This document shows, one piece after another, positions 31,871-39,847 of a DNA stretch of 62,107 nt (within the stretch, counting starts at the first letter, position 1; each line of letters opens with the position of its first letter). The translations under genes and the position numbers were made by a program. The stretch is from Paenibacillus sp. 32352 (lineage in GTDB: Bacteria; Bacillota; Bacilli; Paenibacillales; NBRC-103111): positions 1 through 62,107 of the forward strand of contig NZ_MZNT01000023.1 of the NCBI RefSeq assembly GCF_002042965.1, in the 5' to 3' direction. The notes under the pieces were generated by a model, which had not been told where the DNA came from, did not search any database, and saw only the letters and a program-made list of their open reading frames with translations.

Positions 31871-33349
31871 ATGAAACCGCACATTACGGTAGTCGGACTA
31901 GGGTCGGGCGACGAAGATCAATTGACGCTCGGCGTTTGGAAGAAGCTGAAGCAGGCCGATCGGATCTACCTTCGCACCGATCAGCACCCGATGGTGAAGC
32001 TGCTGAGGGAGAACGACATCGCATTTGAGTCGTTCGACAAGCTCTATGAAAGCCGGGATACGTTCGAGCAAGTGTATGAAGCCATTGCGGACGAGCTGCT
32101 GCACAAGGTGAAGGAGGCCGGCGAGCTCCTGTATGCCGTTCCCGGGCATCCGATGGTAGCGGAGATGACCGTCCAGCTGCTGAAGGCACGCTGTCCGGAA
32201 GCCGGTATCGAACTTACGCTGCTTGGGGGAGAGAGCTTCCTGGATCAGGCTTTTATCCGTCTCGGCTTCGATCCGATCGAAGGCTTTCAGCTGCTTAACG
32301 GAACCGAGCTGTCGGTTCATGCCCTCAATCCGCAGCTCCACACGATAATCGGCCAGGTCTACGATACGTACTCTGCCTCCGATGTGAAGCTGACCCTGAT
32401 GGAGCTGTACCCGGATGATTGGGAGGTTGTCGTCGGCCATGCCCTGGGCGTACCGGGAGAAGAGGCCATTCACCGCATTCCTCTTTACGAGCTGGACCAT
32501 TTGCAGGATTACGGCAACTTGTCGCTGGTCTGGATCCCGCGTTCGGATGAGGACCGGCTGCGCAACCGTACCTTTGCCCGCCTGCACGAGATTGTCGAAA
32601 TATTGAGAAGCCCCGAAGGGTGTCCATGGGACCGTGAGCAGACGCACCAGTCGCTGCGCAAAAACCTGATCGAAGAAGCGTACGAGGTGCTCGAGACGTT
32701 CGATGAGGACGATCCGGACCATATGGCGGAAGAGCTTGGCGACCTGATGCTGCAAATTATGCTTCATTCCCAGATCGAAGCGGAGGAAGGCGGGTTTACC
32801 GTATGGGATGTCATTGCGGGGCTCAATGAGAAGCTGATTCGACGCCATCCTCATGTATTCGGAGAAATGAAGGCCGAGGATGCGGACGAGGCGTTAAGCA
32901 ACTGGCAGCAGATCAAGCAGGAGGAGAAGCGCCGTAAGGGCATAGATCCTGATGAGCTTCCTATTCTATCCGGCGTTCCTCGCGAATTGCCGGGACTCAT
33001 GAAGGCCTACAAGCTGCAGAAGAAGGCGGCGGCCGTCGGCTTTGACTGGTCGGAGCTGGGCGATGTGTTGAAAGTTGTCGAATCTGAGCTGGTCGAATTG
33101 CAGGAAGCTATTAGCTCCTTGTCGAAGAAAGAACAGCAGGAAGAACTCGGCGATCTGCTGTTCTCGATTGTAAATTTGGCCCGTTTCCTGAAGATCGAGC
33201 CCGAAGAAGCCATGTCTGACGCCAATCGCAAATTTTTTGACCGTTTTGGCTATATCGAGCGGCAGCTGCGTTTAAAGGGTAAATCTTTTGACCAAACTGA
33301 TTTACAAGAGATGGAATCTTTGTGGCAGGAAGCAAAAAAAGTTTTATAA
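31871..33349 (+). CDS. mazG: Tetrapyrrole methylase-MazG fusion NTP pyrophosphohydrolase (YabN)
   Basis: 492 residues. The N-terminal methylase-like fold (~1-220) has ITVVGLGSGDEDQLTL and YAVPGHPMVAE. Two MazG-type helical modules follow (~240-360 and ~370-480) with EEAYEVLE and EELGDLMLQ. Hydrolyses non-canonical (d)NTPs. The ATG at 31871 follows GAAGGAGG at 10 nt; upstream in-frame codons are leader. Confidence 0.94.
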   Translation: MKPHITVVGLGSGDEDQLTLGVWKKLKQADRIYLRTDQHPMVKLLRENDIAFESFDKLYESRDTFEQVYEAIADELLHKVKEAGELLYAVPGHPMVAEMTVQLLKARCPEAGIELTLLGGESFLDQAFIRLGFDPIEGFQLLNGTELSVHALNPQLHTIIGQVYDTYSASDVKLTLMELYPDDWEVVVGHALGVPGEEAIHRIPLYELDHLQDYGNLSLVWIPRSDEDRLRNRTFARLHEIVEILRSPEGCPWDREQTHQSLRKNLIEEAYEVLETFDEDDPDHMAEELGDLMLQIMLHSQIEAEEGGFTVWDVIAGLNEKLIRRHPHVFGEMKAEDADEALSNWQQIKQEEKRRKGIDPDELPILSGVPRELPGLMKAYKLQKKAAAVGFDWSELGDVLKVVESELVELQEAISSLSKKEQQEELGDLLFSIVNLARFLKIEPEEAMSDANRKFFDRFGYIERQLRLKGKSFDQTDLQEMESLWQEAKKVL

Positions 33350-33428
33350 ATCGACAACGGCTAGCAGGAATTTCCTGATGAACAAAGAATACATAGCATT
33401 AGTGTTATTTTGAGGAGGAAATGTATCC

Positions 33429-33701
33429 ATGAACAAAACAGACTTGATTAACAACATCGCTGAGAAAAGCGGCATGACCAAGAAGGACGTTGAAACCGTT
33501 CTGAACAACTTCCTGGGCGAAGTAACCGAAGCTCTTTCCACCGGCGACAAAGTACAACTTATCGGCTTTGGCACCTTCGAAACTCGCAAGCGTTCCGGAC
33601 GTACGGGCCGCAACCCGCAAACCGGTAAAGAAATCAACATTCCTGAATCCGTAGTTCCGGCTTTCAAAGCAGGTAACAAGCTTAAAGAAGCGGTAAAATA
33701 A
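33429..33701 (+). CDS. hup: DNA-binding protein HU
   Basis: 90 residues with the HU signature GFGTFETRKRSGRTGRNPQT (~46-65). A dimeric nucleoid protein that bends DNA. GAGGAGG precedes the ATG. The stop shares one base with the rqcP start (TAATG). This hup is between mazG and rqcP, unlike hbs of B. subtilis. Confidence 0.97.
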   Translation: MNKTDLINNIAEKSGMTKKDVETVLNNFLGEVTEALSTGDKVQLIGFGTFETRKRSGRTGRNPQTGKEINIPESVVPAFKAGNKLKEAVK

Positions 33702-33970
33702 TGCGCCTTGATAAATTTCTCAAGGTGTCCAGGCTGATCAAGCGTCGTACGGTCGCCAAGGACGTGTCCGATCAAGGACGTGTTTGGATCAATGGAAAGG
33801 ACGCCAAGCCAAGCAGTGCGGTTAAGGTCGGCGACGAGCTGAAAATTCAGTTCGGCCAGAAAATCGTAACCGTGCGTGTAGAACAGCTGTCCGAATCGAC
33901 CCGCAAGGAAGATGCGGCTGCTATGTACACGCTGCTTAGCGAGGAAGCTCGTAAAACCGAATTATGGTAA
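33701..33970 (+). CDS. rqcP: RqcP (YabO), S4-domain ribosome quality control factor
   Basis: 89 residues. An S4 RNA-binding domain MRLDKFLKVSRLIKRRTVAK (1-20). RqcP assists RqcH in C-terminal alanine tailing on obstructed 50S subunits. Overlaps hup by one base; a terminator follows. Confidence 0.93.
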   Translation: MRLDKFLKVSRLIKRRTVAKDVSDQGRVWINGKDAKPSSAVKVGDELKIQFGQKIVTVRVEQLSESTRKEDAAAMYTLLSEEARKTELW

Positions 33971-33974
33971 CGCT

Positions 33975-34004
33975 AAAGAGACTGAATCCTTCAGTCTCTT
34001 TTTT
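33975..34004 (+). terminator. Terminator after rqcP
   Basis: AAAGAGACTGA-ATCC-TTCAGTCTCTTTTTT, perfect stem. Confidence 0.93.
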
Positions 34005-34040
34005 GACCCCCTAATAGAGTTAGATGATGTCTATTTGGCG

Positions 34041-34083
34041 GTGAATCAGCTTCCAATTCCGGGCCTCACTTTGTGGGGTTATT
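34041..34083 (+). repeat. Partial copy of the ~60-bp repeat
   Basis: TGAATCAGCTTCCAATTCC and CTCACTTTGTGGGGTT align with the right two thirds of the unit at 36.4 kb. The left palindrome is missing. Confidence 0.6.
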
Positions 34084-34175
34084 TTGGTTCTATTTCGGGA
34101 CATCCCTCCATATTTTTAAGTAAACAAGCTTTGCTCGTGAATGCTTGATGATTCCATGTTTCATAAGGCGGAGGG

Positions 34176-34286
34176 CAGTGTAACGAACCGGAGAGTTTAC
34201 GTGTCGCCTTTGAAAACGGGTTGTACCAGAAAAAATCTTATGATCAAGGAACCCGTTTTCAACAGCGACCGGAGGTCGTTACACTG
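34176..34286. repeat. Nested inverted repeat upstream of yabP
   Basis: Outer arms CAGTGTAACGA (34176-34186) and TCGTTACACTG (34276-34286) are exact complements, extended by ACCGG/CCGG. Inner arms TTGAAAACGGGTT (34210-34222) and AACCCGTTTTCAA (34250-34262) are exact over 13 bp. The inner loop is 27 nt. No coding sequence or T-run is associated. It ends 70 bp before yabP. The rest of 33971-34356 holds a terminator and a repeat copy. Confidence 0.75.
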
Positions 34287-34356
34287 GCCCGCAGCCTGGC
34301 CGAAACATGTAATCCTTTGTTCATTCACGAGCAAAGCTGCCAGGAGGGATCGTATC

Positions 34357-34641
34357 ATGGCAATCGAGCCGGGAAAAGTAAAACGCCAAGAAATCAAGAT
34401 GCTCAACCGTAAGCTGCTTGAAGTATCCGGCGTCATGAATGTAGAGAGCTTTGATAGTGAGGAATTTTTGCTGGAAACCGAGTTTGGCTATCTTATGATT
34501 AAGGGGCAGAACCTGCATATCAAAAACTTGAGTTTGGAGCAGGGATTGGTTGCGATTGAAGGTTTGGTGAACGAGCTGGCCTATTTGGACACAAACTCCC
34601 AAGGTAAGCCCAAGGGATTTTTCGGTAAGCTGTTTAAGTGA
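34357..34641 (+). CDS. yabP: Sporulation protein YabP
   Basis: 94 residues. The YabP/YqfC family; KMLNRKLLEVSGVMNVESFD and EFGYLMIKGQNLHIK are diagnostic. Known as a sporulation gene; the molecular role is not established. The ATG at 34357 follows CAGGAGGG; the open frame upstream crosses the inverted repeat and has no similarity. Overlaps yabQ by four bases. Confidence 0.9.
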   Translation: MAIEPGKVKRQEIKMLNRKLLEVSGVMNVESFDSEEFLLETEFGYLMIKGQNLHIKNLSLEQGLVAIEGLVNELAYLDTNSQGKPKGFFGKLFK

Positions 34642-35207
34642 CCCTTCAGGTTCAATTCGTCACGATGGGCATGATGCTTCTTGGGGGACTTTCGCTAGGC
34701 GGACTTTTCGATCTGTATCGGGTGCTGGCCGGCCAGCTTCGAGCGCCCCGGTATGCCTATTACCTCCTTGACATCTTCTTTTGGTGCATCGGGACGCTCC
34801 TTATTTTCAAGCTGCTCTACATGAGCAATTTGGGACAAGTGCGGATGTTTATTTTTATCGGCTTGCTTGTTGGGGTGGGGATTTACTTTCTGCTGTTTAG
34901 CCGAACGGTGATTCGTGTCATTATGTGGATGATCCGATTGGTTCAGGCAACGATCCGTTTGGGAATACGGCTGTTCCGGGTATTTATTATCATTCCGTCG
35001 ATTTGGCTATATAGGGCTACTGTCGTGTTTTTAGGATTTTTACTGGCCATAGCTATTTTCCTGTATAAAGTTATGCTACAATTACTCTATCCTATGTGGA
35101 AATTGCTGCTATGGCTCGTGAGGCCGCTCGGCAAGTGGTTCCGTATGCCTACATGGGTAAACCAAGCAGGTCGAAGCATTGCGTCATTCTTTCGTCGCTT
35201 TTTTTGA
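34638..35207 (+). CDS. yabQ: Sporulation protein YabQ
   Basis: 189 residues. Five or so hydrophobic helices (~8-25, 41-60, 67-90, 110-135 and 128-150). YabQ is a mother-cell membrane protein needed for spore cortex formation in B. subtilis. The GTG start lies in the GTGA overlap with yabP. Confidence 0.88.
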   Translation: MTLQVQFVTMGMMLLGGLSLGGLFDLYRVLAGQLRAPRYAYYLLDIFFWCIGTLLIFKLLYMSNLGQVRMFIFIGLLVGVGIYFLLFSRTVIRVIMWMIRLVQATIRLGIRLFRVFIIIPSIWLYRATVVFLGFLLAIAIFLYKVMLQLLYPMWKLLLWLVRPLGKWFRMPTWVNQAGRSIASFFRRFF

Positions 35208-35229
35208 CCGGATAAGGAGGATTGCACAG

Positions 35230-35568
35230 TTGACGCGAGCAGTTCCGGCAGTAAGCAAAGAGACAAAACCGAAACCGAATAACAAAGGCTCTTTTCGGAG
35301 ACGCCGGTTAGTCCTCATTATTTTTGCATGCTTTATGAGCTGGGCTGGTGTAACTCTGTGGAATCAGATCGATAAGCTAAAGGACCGCAGCGAGAAAGTG
35401 ATTGCTCTGGAGCAGAAGAAGAAGGAAACCGAGCAGGTGAACCAGGACAGCAAGCGGGAGATAGCAAGATTGAACGATCCTGAATATTTGGAACAAAAAA
35501 TTAGAAAAGAGCTGCACTACGTGAAGCAGGGAGAAACTCTCTTTTATGTCCCGAAGGAACAAAAGTAA
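35230..35568 (+). CDS. divIC: Septum formation initiator DivIC
   Basis: 112 residues. A cytoplasmic basic N-terminus, one membrane helix (~29-48), then a coiled coil (~49-85) and a short C-terminal region, as in DivIC/FtsB proteins that bridge division proteins. The TTG start at 35230 is set by AAGGAGG nine bases upstream; an in-frame ATG at 35179 lies inside yabQ. It follows yabQ by 22 bp. Confidence 0.92.
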   Translation: MTRAVPAVSKETKPKPNNKGSFRRRRLVLIIFACFMSWAGVTLWNQIDKLKDRSEKVIALEQKKKETEQVNQDSKREIARLNDPEYLEQKIRKELHYVKQGETLFYVPKEQK

Positions 35569-35589
35569 ACAAGTGTCATAATCCTTCTG

Positions 35590-35619
35590 TTGACCGTATT
35601 GCGGCCAGTACGTTATAAT
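35590..35619 (+). promoter_or_regulatory. Sigma-A promoter of yabR
   Basis: TTGACC, 18-bp spacer, TATAAT. It gives a leader of about 155 nt with short hairpins. Confidence 0.65.
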
Positions 35620-35782
35620 CTGCATTGTCAGGGTTTTTGTTACCATCGTAAGAATGGTCTCGTTATCTTTTTACGGGCTGTATCTTATTGGCAATAAGGC
35701 CTACCTCTAAGCGCGGTCGCTCATCTTCGAAAGGCCTCGATAGAGGTTTTCTCAATTATTTAAGGGAGGAACATTTTACTTT

Positions 35783-36307
35783 ATGGCAATTGAAGTGGGC
35801 AGCAAGCTGGAAGGAAAAGTAACGGGCATTACTCACTTTGGGGCGTTTGTAGAGCTGCCTGAGGGCGGTACCGGCCTTGTGCACATCTCGGAGATAGCAG
35901 ACAACTATGTTAAAGATGTTAATGATCATCTGAAGTTGAATGACATGGTTACCGTCAAAGTGATTAATGTGGACAAAGACGGCAAAATCGGGTTATCGAT
36001 TAAGCAAGCCGTAGATAAACCGGTAGAAACAGCGAGGCCCGCTCGTTTTGAAAGACCTAGTGGCGGTTCCAGTGGCGGCGGCAATTTTGGCGGCGGCGAT
36101 CGTGGAGATCGTGGACCACGAGGCGGTGGCGGCGGTTTTGGTGGCCGTGGAGGCGACCGTGGTGGCCGTGGGGGTAAACCTCCTGCTGGCAAGTTAACAT
36201 TCGAAGACAAAGTGTCACGCTTTTTGAAAGATAGCGAAGAACGTATTTCGTCCCTGAAGAAGAATACAGAAGGTAAACGTGGAGGCCGAGGAGCACGACG
36301 CGATTAA
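35783..36307 (+). CDS. yabR: S1-domain RNA-binding protein (YabR-like) with Gly/Arg-rich tail
   Basis: 174 residues. An S1 RNA-binding domain (~3-75, GKVTGITHFGAFVELPEG, GLVHISEIA) is followed by a Gly/Arg/Asp-rich region (~92-137) with RGG-type repeats, then a charged helical C-terminus (~140-174). B. subtilis YabR is shorter and lacks such a tail. GGGAGG precedes the ATG. Confidence 0.9.
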   Translation: MAIEVGSKLEGKVTGITHFGAFVELPEGGTGLVHISEIADNYVKDVNDHLKLNDMVTVKVINVDKDGKIGLSIKQAVDKPVETARPARFERPSGGSSGGGNFGGGDRGDRGPRGGGGGFGGRGGDRGGRGGKPPAGKLTFEDKVSRFLKDSEERISSLKKNTEGKRGGRGARRD

Positions 36308-36318
36308 TGATACAAAGT

Positions 36319-36357
36319 AAGCCGTACGGGCATGTGAATGCTTGTACGGTTTTTTTA
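36319..36357 (+). terminator. Terminator after yabR
   Basis: AAGCCGTACGGGCA / TGCTTGTACGGTT stem with a T-run. Confidence 0.88.
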
Positions 36358-36367
36358 ACTCTATAAG

Positions 36368-36490
36368 ACTTCACGGAAAAAGATCTGAATCAGCATCGAA
36401 GGCAATCCCCACTTTGTGGGGTTCACTCGGGGCTCCCCGCAAAGTACTTGAATCAGCATCGAAGCTAAACCCCACTTTGTGGGGTTCAAC
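36368..36490 (+). repeat. Two tandem units of the ~60-bp palindromic repeat
   Basis: TGAATCAGCATCGAAG occurs at 36386 and at 36449, a 63-bp period. Each unit ends in CCCCACTTTGTGGGG, a palindrome. The second unit begins with GGGGCTCCCCGCAAAGTAC; its CCCCGCAAAGT can also pair with the distal ACTTTGTGGGG. This is the clearest family member and lies just before the tRNA promoter. Confidence 0.85.
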
Positions 36491-36500
36491 ACCAGCTATC

Positions 36501-36530
36501 TTGACAAACGCTGCGGCGGTAGTATATAAT
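36501..36530 (+). promoter_or_regulatory. Sigma-A promoter of the tRNA gene
   Basis: TTGACA, 18-bp spacer, TATAAT, about 12 bp before the tRNA 5' end: consensus boxes. Confidence 0.85.
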
Positions 36531-36542
36531 TCTGATTGTTGT

Positions 36543-36616
36543 GGCGGTGTAGCTCAGCTGGCTAGAGCGTACGGTTCATACCCGTGAGGTCGGGGGTTCG
36601 ATCCCCTTCGCCGCTA
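36543..36616 (+). tRNA. tRNA-Met (CAT), elongator type
   Basis: 74 nt that fold into a cloverleaf. The acceptor GGCGGTG pairs with CGCCGCT (G-T wobbles allowed); D-arm GCTC/GAGC; anticodon stem TACGG/CCGTG with loop TTCATAC; T-arm GGGGG/CCCTT with TTCGATC. No encoded CCA. B. subtilis has tRNA-Met followed by tRNA-Glu here; only one tRNA is present. Confidence 0.95.
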
Positions 36617-36633
36617 TAGAAGATACAAGAAGA

Positions 36634-36673
36634 CACCCTTTCCGAAATCCGATTTCGGGAAGGGTGTTTTTCG
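36634..36673 (+). terminator. Terminator after the tRNA
   Basis: ACACCCTTTCCGAAATC / GATTTCGGGAAGGGTGT stem with a T-run. Confidence 0.92.
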
Positions 36674-36704
36674 TTGTCATGCAGCTTTTGTGGCTCATCC
36701 AAAA

Positions 36705-36747
36705 TACCTGAACCAGCTTCGATGCCGATGCCTGCTTTGCGAAGCTA
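36705..36747 (+). repeat. Partial copy of the ~60-bp repeat
   Basis: CCTGAACCAGCTTCGATGCC resembles the TTGAATCAGCATCGAAGC core. The flanking TGCTTTGCGAAGC is a degenerate right arm. Confidence 0.45.
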
Positions 36748-37100
36748 TTTTTTTTCAGCAATTTCGTTATTAGCTCCGTGCTCTGGCAGAATTCGTGTCA
36801 TTCCATGGCAAGTGGTGAGACGTTTCGGGCGAATCTTGCCCATTTGACCATTTTAAGCTCAGGGGAGTGGAAAGTTGTGGAATAATATCCCAATCCATGT
36901 CGGCCGATGAATCCCGTTTCAGTTGTTTTGTCGTATCGTTAAAGAGCCCCCGGTGAATCGACACCATGTAACGGCAATAGAGGAGGCTTGACCAGTTCAT
37001 AAGCCGAACACTCGTTTGGGTATGTGATAAATTCCGTACCCTGCCATAGTCCTTCACGGCTGTCTATATAAGGGCTGGCGCCGACTCGGCCCGGCTTCTT
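36748..37100. other. tRNA-spoIIE intergenic region
   Basis: About 350 bp without a supported gene. A minus-strand reading frame of 95 codons (37057-36770) has no usable ribosome site and no recognised family; it is listed under rejected items. Confidence 0.4.
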
Positions 37101-37103
37101 TTT

Positions 37104-37171
37104 TTTGTCGGAAAAAACTTTTGCTCTACCAACTCATTCTGACAAACTTTATAGTAGACTGCCCATATACT
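37104..37171 (+). promoter_or_regulatory. Spo0A-dependent promoter of spoIIE
   Basis: CTGACA (37139-37144) and TATACT (37166-37171) are 21 bp apart, the unusual spacing of B. subtilis spoIIE and spoIIG promoters. A 0A box overlaps the -35 (TTCTGACAAA, 37137-37146) and a second one, TTTGTCGGA, lies at 37104-37112. Confidence 0.75.
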
Positions 37172-37209
37172 AGAACCACTAAATAGTCTATGGGTGGTGT
37201 TCAGGAAAT

Positions 37210-39705
37210 ATGCAAAGAAAATTAAATGCCGGTCAAGTTGGAATCGTTTGGAGTCGTTGGATGCAATCAGGGAAAAGCCGTATTACCAGCATCGTCGTGG
37301 AAAATCGCTTGGTTCAATCCGTCGTTGCCAAAAAATGGTCCATTCTTCTTTTGTTTATGGCATTTTTATTGGGAAGGGCAATGATCCTGGATCAGCTGGC
37401 GCCGTTCGCCGTAGCCTTCTTTGCGGTTATGTATTTCTTGCGAAGGGAGCTGCTGTTCTGGACGGGGACCTTCCTGTTGGCCGGCAGCATCTTCTCGGCT
37501 GCTCCTGCACACGCAGGCTATATTGCTGCACAGATGCTCGTCTTTCTTCTCATCCAAAAAGGGGTCGAGAGGTTTGAACGATCCGATATTTCTTATGCAC
37601 CGGTCATTGTATTTTTCTCCACCTTCTTCGTCCAGCTCTTTGCCAGTTTGGTCAATACGCAGCTGAGTGGTTATGCGTTCTTGATGATTGGAGTGGAGTC
37701 GCTGCTCAGCCTCATACTGACGCATATCTTTTTGCAGGCGATTCCGGTGTTTACCTTAACCCGCAAAAATTACAGCTTAAAGAACGAGGAAGTCATATGT
37801 CTTATTATTCTTCTCGCTTCCGTGATGACAGGGACTGTGGGCTGGTTGGTGGGGCCGGTTACCGTAGAGCATGTACTGTCACGCTATCTCATATTGCTGT
37901 TCGCCCTGGTGGGAGGGGCTCCGTTAGGGGCATCCGTCGGGGTCATTACCGGATTAATCCTTAGTCTTGCCAATACCAATGCCATCTACCAGATGAGTCT
38001 TCTTGCTTTTGCCGGTATGCTGGCAGGCTTATTGAAGGAGGGAAACAAACTAGCGGTATCGCTCGGCATGCTGCTGGGCTCATCTATTCTCACGATTTAT
38101 ATCGGGAACCAATCGGAGGTGTTGAATTCAACCTGGGAATCGCTGGCTGCCGTTATTTTATTCATCTTTACACCGAAAGCGGTAATTCAAATGCTGGCCA
38201 AATATGTGCCCGGCACTCAGGAAAATTTGAAATCCCAGCATGACTATGCCAAACGGGTGAGAGATGTTACGGCAAGCCGCGTGGAGCAATTCAGCGAGGT
38301 GTTCCGCCAGCTGTCGCGCAGCTTCAAGCAAATTACGGCGGATGTGCAGCCGCTTCAGAAGGAGGAGGAGGTCGGGCATTTTATGAATTCGGTCGCTGAG
38401 CAGTCCTGCAAGGGCTGCTGGAAGCGAAGCCAATGCTGGGATGATAAATTTTATCAAACCTATAAATTTATGACCGATATGATGACGGAGGTGGAGGTCA
38501 GGGGGCCGCTCGCAAGAAAGCATATTTTGCCTCAATGGAAAAAGCACTGCATTAAGCCGGATCAAGTGCTTGAGGTGATGAAGCATCAGTACAGCCTGTA
38601 CAAGAACGATCAGCATTGGAAAAAACAGATCATGGAGAGCCGCCAGCTGGTGGCGGAGCAGCTATCTGGGGTCTCGCAGGTGATGGAGGACTTGGCCAAG
38701 GAAATCAAACGGGAGGGCCAGGAGCTGTTCATGCAGGAGGAACAGATTCGCAGCGCATTGGAGGAGCTGGGGCTATCCATCCACAGCATCGACATTATAA
38801 GTCTGGACGAAGGGAACGTGGAAATCGAAATTATCCATCAATACACGAAAGGATTTGATGAATGCCGCAAAATCATAGCGCCATTGCTTTCTGAAATATT
38901 AGGAGAGCATATTGCCGTCAAGAATGAACAGGCGCTTGAACGCAAGGAGGGGTACAGCACTGTAGTGTTCGGCTCGGCTAAGGAATATGAAGTCGAGACC
39001 GGTATTGCCGGCGCCGCCAAGAACGGCGATTTGCTGTCGGGAGATAGCTTCAGCGCCGTAGAGCTCGGCAACGGGAAGTTTGCCGTCGCTTTAAGCGACG
39101 GCATGGGGAATGGTGAACGGGCCCGGGCGGAGAGCAGCGCGGCACTCAGCATATTGCAGCAGCTGCTGCAATCGGGCATGGAGGAGAAGCTTGCGATCAA
39201 ATCCGTCAATTCCGTTCTGATGCTGCGCTCGTCTGATGAAATGTATGCGACAGTGGATGTTGCACTGATCGATTTATATAATGCGAATACGACCTTCTTG
39301 AAGATTGGTTCGACGCCAAGCTTTATTAAGCGCGGCTCGGAGGTATTCCCCATTTCGGCAAACAATTTGCCGGTAGGGATCGTGAACGACATTGATGTCG
39401 ATCTGGTAAGCCTGCCGCTGCAGCCGGGGGATATTCTGATTATGATGACCGATGGGATTTATGATGCGCCGGGCCATGCTGTCAATAAGGAGCTTTGGAT
39501 GAAGCGGGTGCTGTCGGAAATCCATACTGATGTTCCGCAGGAGTTTGCGGATATTTTGCTCGAGCGGGTCGTCCGCTACCATCACGGCAATATATATGAC
39601 GATATGACCGTCGTTGTCGCCCGCGTGGAGAAATACCAGCCGGAATGGGCAACGTTCCGCTGGCCCGGGCTGCAGCGGATTGAACGCCCCAAGACGGTCA
39701 GTTAA
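37210..39705 (+). CDS. spoIIE: Stage II sporulation protein E (PP2C phosphatase)
   Basis: 831 residues. About ten membrane helices (~45-330) anchor it at the polar septum. A central region (~335-590) mediates assembly. The PP2C domain (~600-815) has SGDSFS, SDGMGNG, MMTDGIYD and YDDMTVVV metal-binding motifs. SpoIIE dephosphorylates SpoIIAA to free sigma-F in the forespore. The promoter fits Spo0A control. A terminator follows, but yabS and yabT are close downstream. Confidence 0.97.
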   Translation: MQRKLNAGQVGIVWSRWMQSGKSRITSIVVENRLVQSVVAKKWSILLLFMAFLLGRAMILDQLAPFAVAFFAVMYFLRRELLFWTGTFLLAGSIFSAAPAHAGYIAAQMLVFLLIQKGVERFERSDISYAPVIVFFSTFFVQLFASLVNTQLSGYAFLMIGVESLLSLILTHIFLQAIPVFTLTRKNYSLKNEEVICLIILLASVMTGTVGWLVGPVTVEHVLSRYLILLFALVGGAPLGASVGVITGLILSLANTNAIYQMSLLAFAGMLAGLLKEGNKLAVSLGMLLGSSILTIYIGNQSEVLNSTWESLAAVILFIFTPKAVIQMLAKYVPGTQENLKSQHDYAKRVRDVTASRVEQFSEVFRQLSRSFKQITADVQPLQKEEEVGHFMNSVAEQSCKGCWKRSQCWDDKFYQTYKFMTDMMTEVEVRGPLARKHILPQWKKHCIKPDQVLEVMKHQYSLYKNDQHWKKQIMESRQLVAEQLSGVSQVMEDLAKEIKREGQELFMQEEQIRSALEELGLSIHSIDIISLDEGNVEIEIIHQYTKGFDECRKIIAPLLSEILGEHIAVKNEQALERKEGYSTVVFGSAKEYEVETGIAGAAKNGDLLSGDSFSAVELGNGKFAVALSDGMGNGERARAESSAALSILQQLLQSGMEEKLAIKSVNSVLMLRSSDEMYATVDVALIDLYNANTTFLKIGSTPSFIKRGSEVFPISANNLPVGIVNDIDVDLVSLPLQPGDILIMMTDGIYDAPGHAVNKELWMKRVLSEIHTDVPQEFADILLERVVRYHHGNIYDDMTVVVARVEKYQPEWATFRWPGLQRIERPKTVS

Positions 39706-39714
39706 CCTATGGAC

Positions 39715-39752
39715 AGGCGCTTTCTTCTCTGACTGAGAGAAAGTGCCTTTTT
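39715..39752 (+). terminator. Terminator after spoIIE
   Basis: AGGCGCTTTCTTCTCT / AGAGAAAGTGCCTTTTT with a GACTG loop. Confidence 0.9.
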
Positions 39753-39847
39753 GTCGCGGCCGGTCGACTTCTCCCTTAAGTTTAGGAATCTCGCAAAATG
39801 GAAAAACTAGAGATCATACTATTCGTTATAGGGAGGAAGAGGCATTT

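Noticed and set aside
34141..34356. N-terminal extension of yabP
   Set aside because: The frame is open but crosses the nested inverted repeat, has no family similarity, and the ATG at 34357 has a good CAGGAGGG site.
36770..37057. Minus-strand 95-codon reading frame between the tRNA and spoIIE
   Set aside because: The ribosome site is only three bases from the ATG, there is no family match and no promoter. Probably a chance frame; conservation would be needed to revive it.
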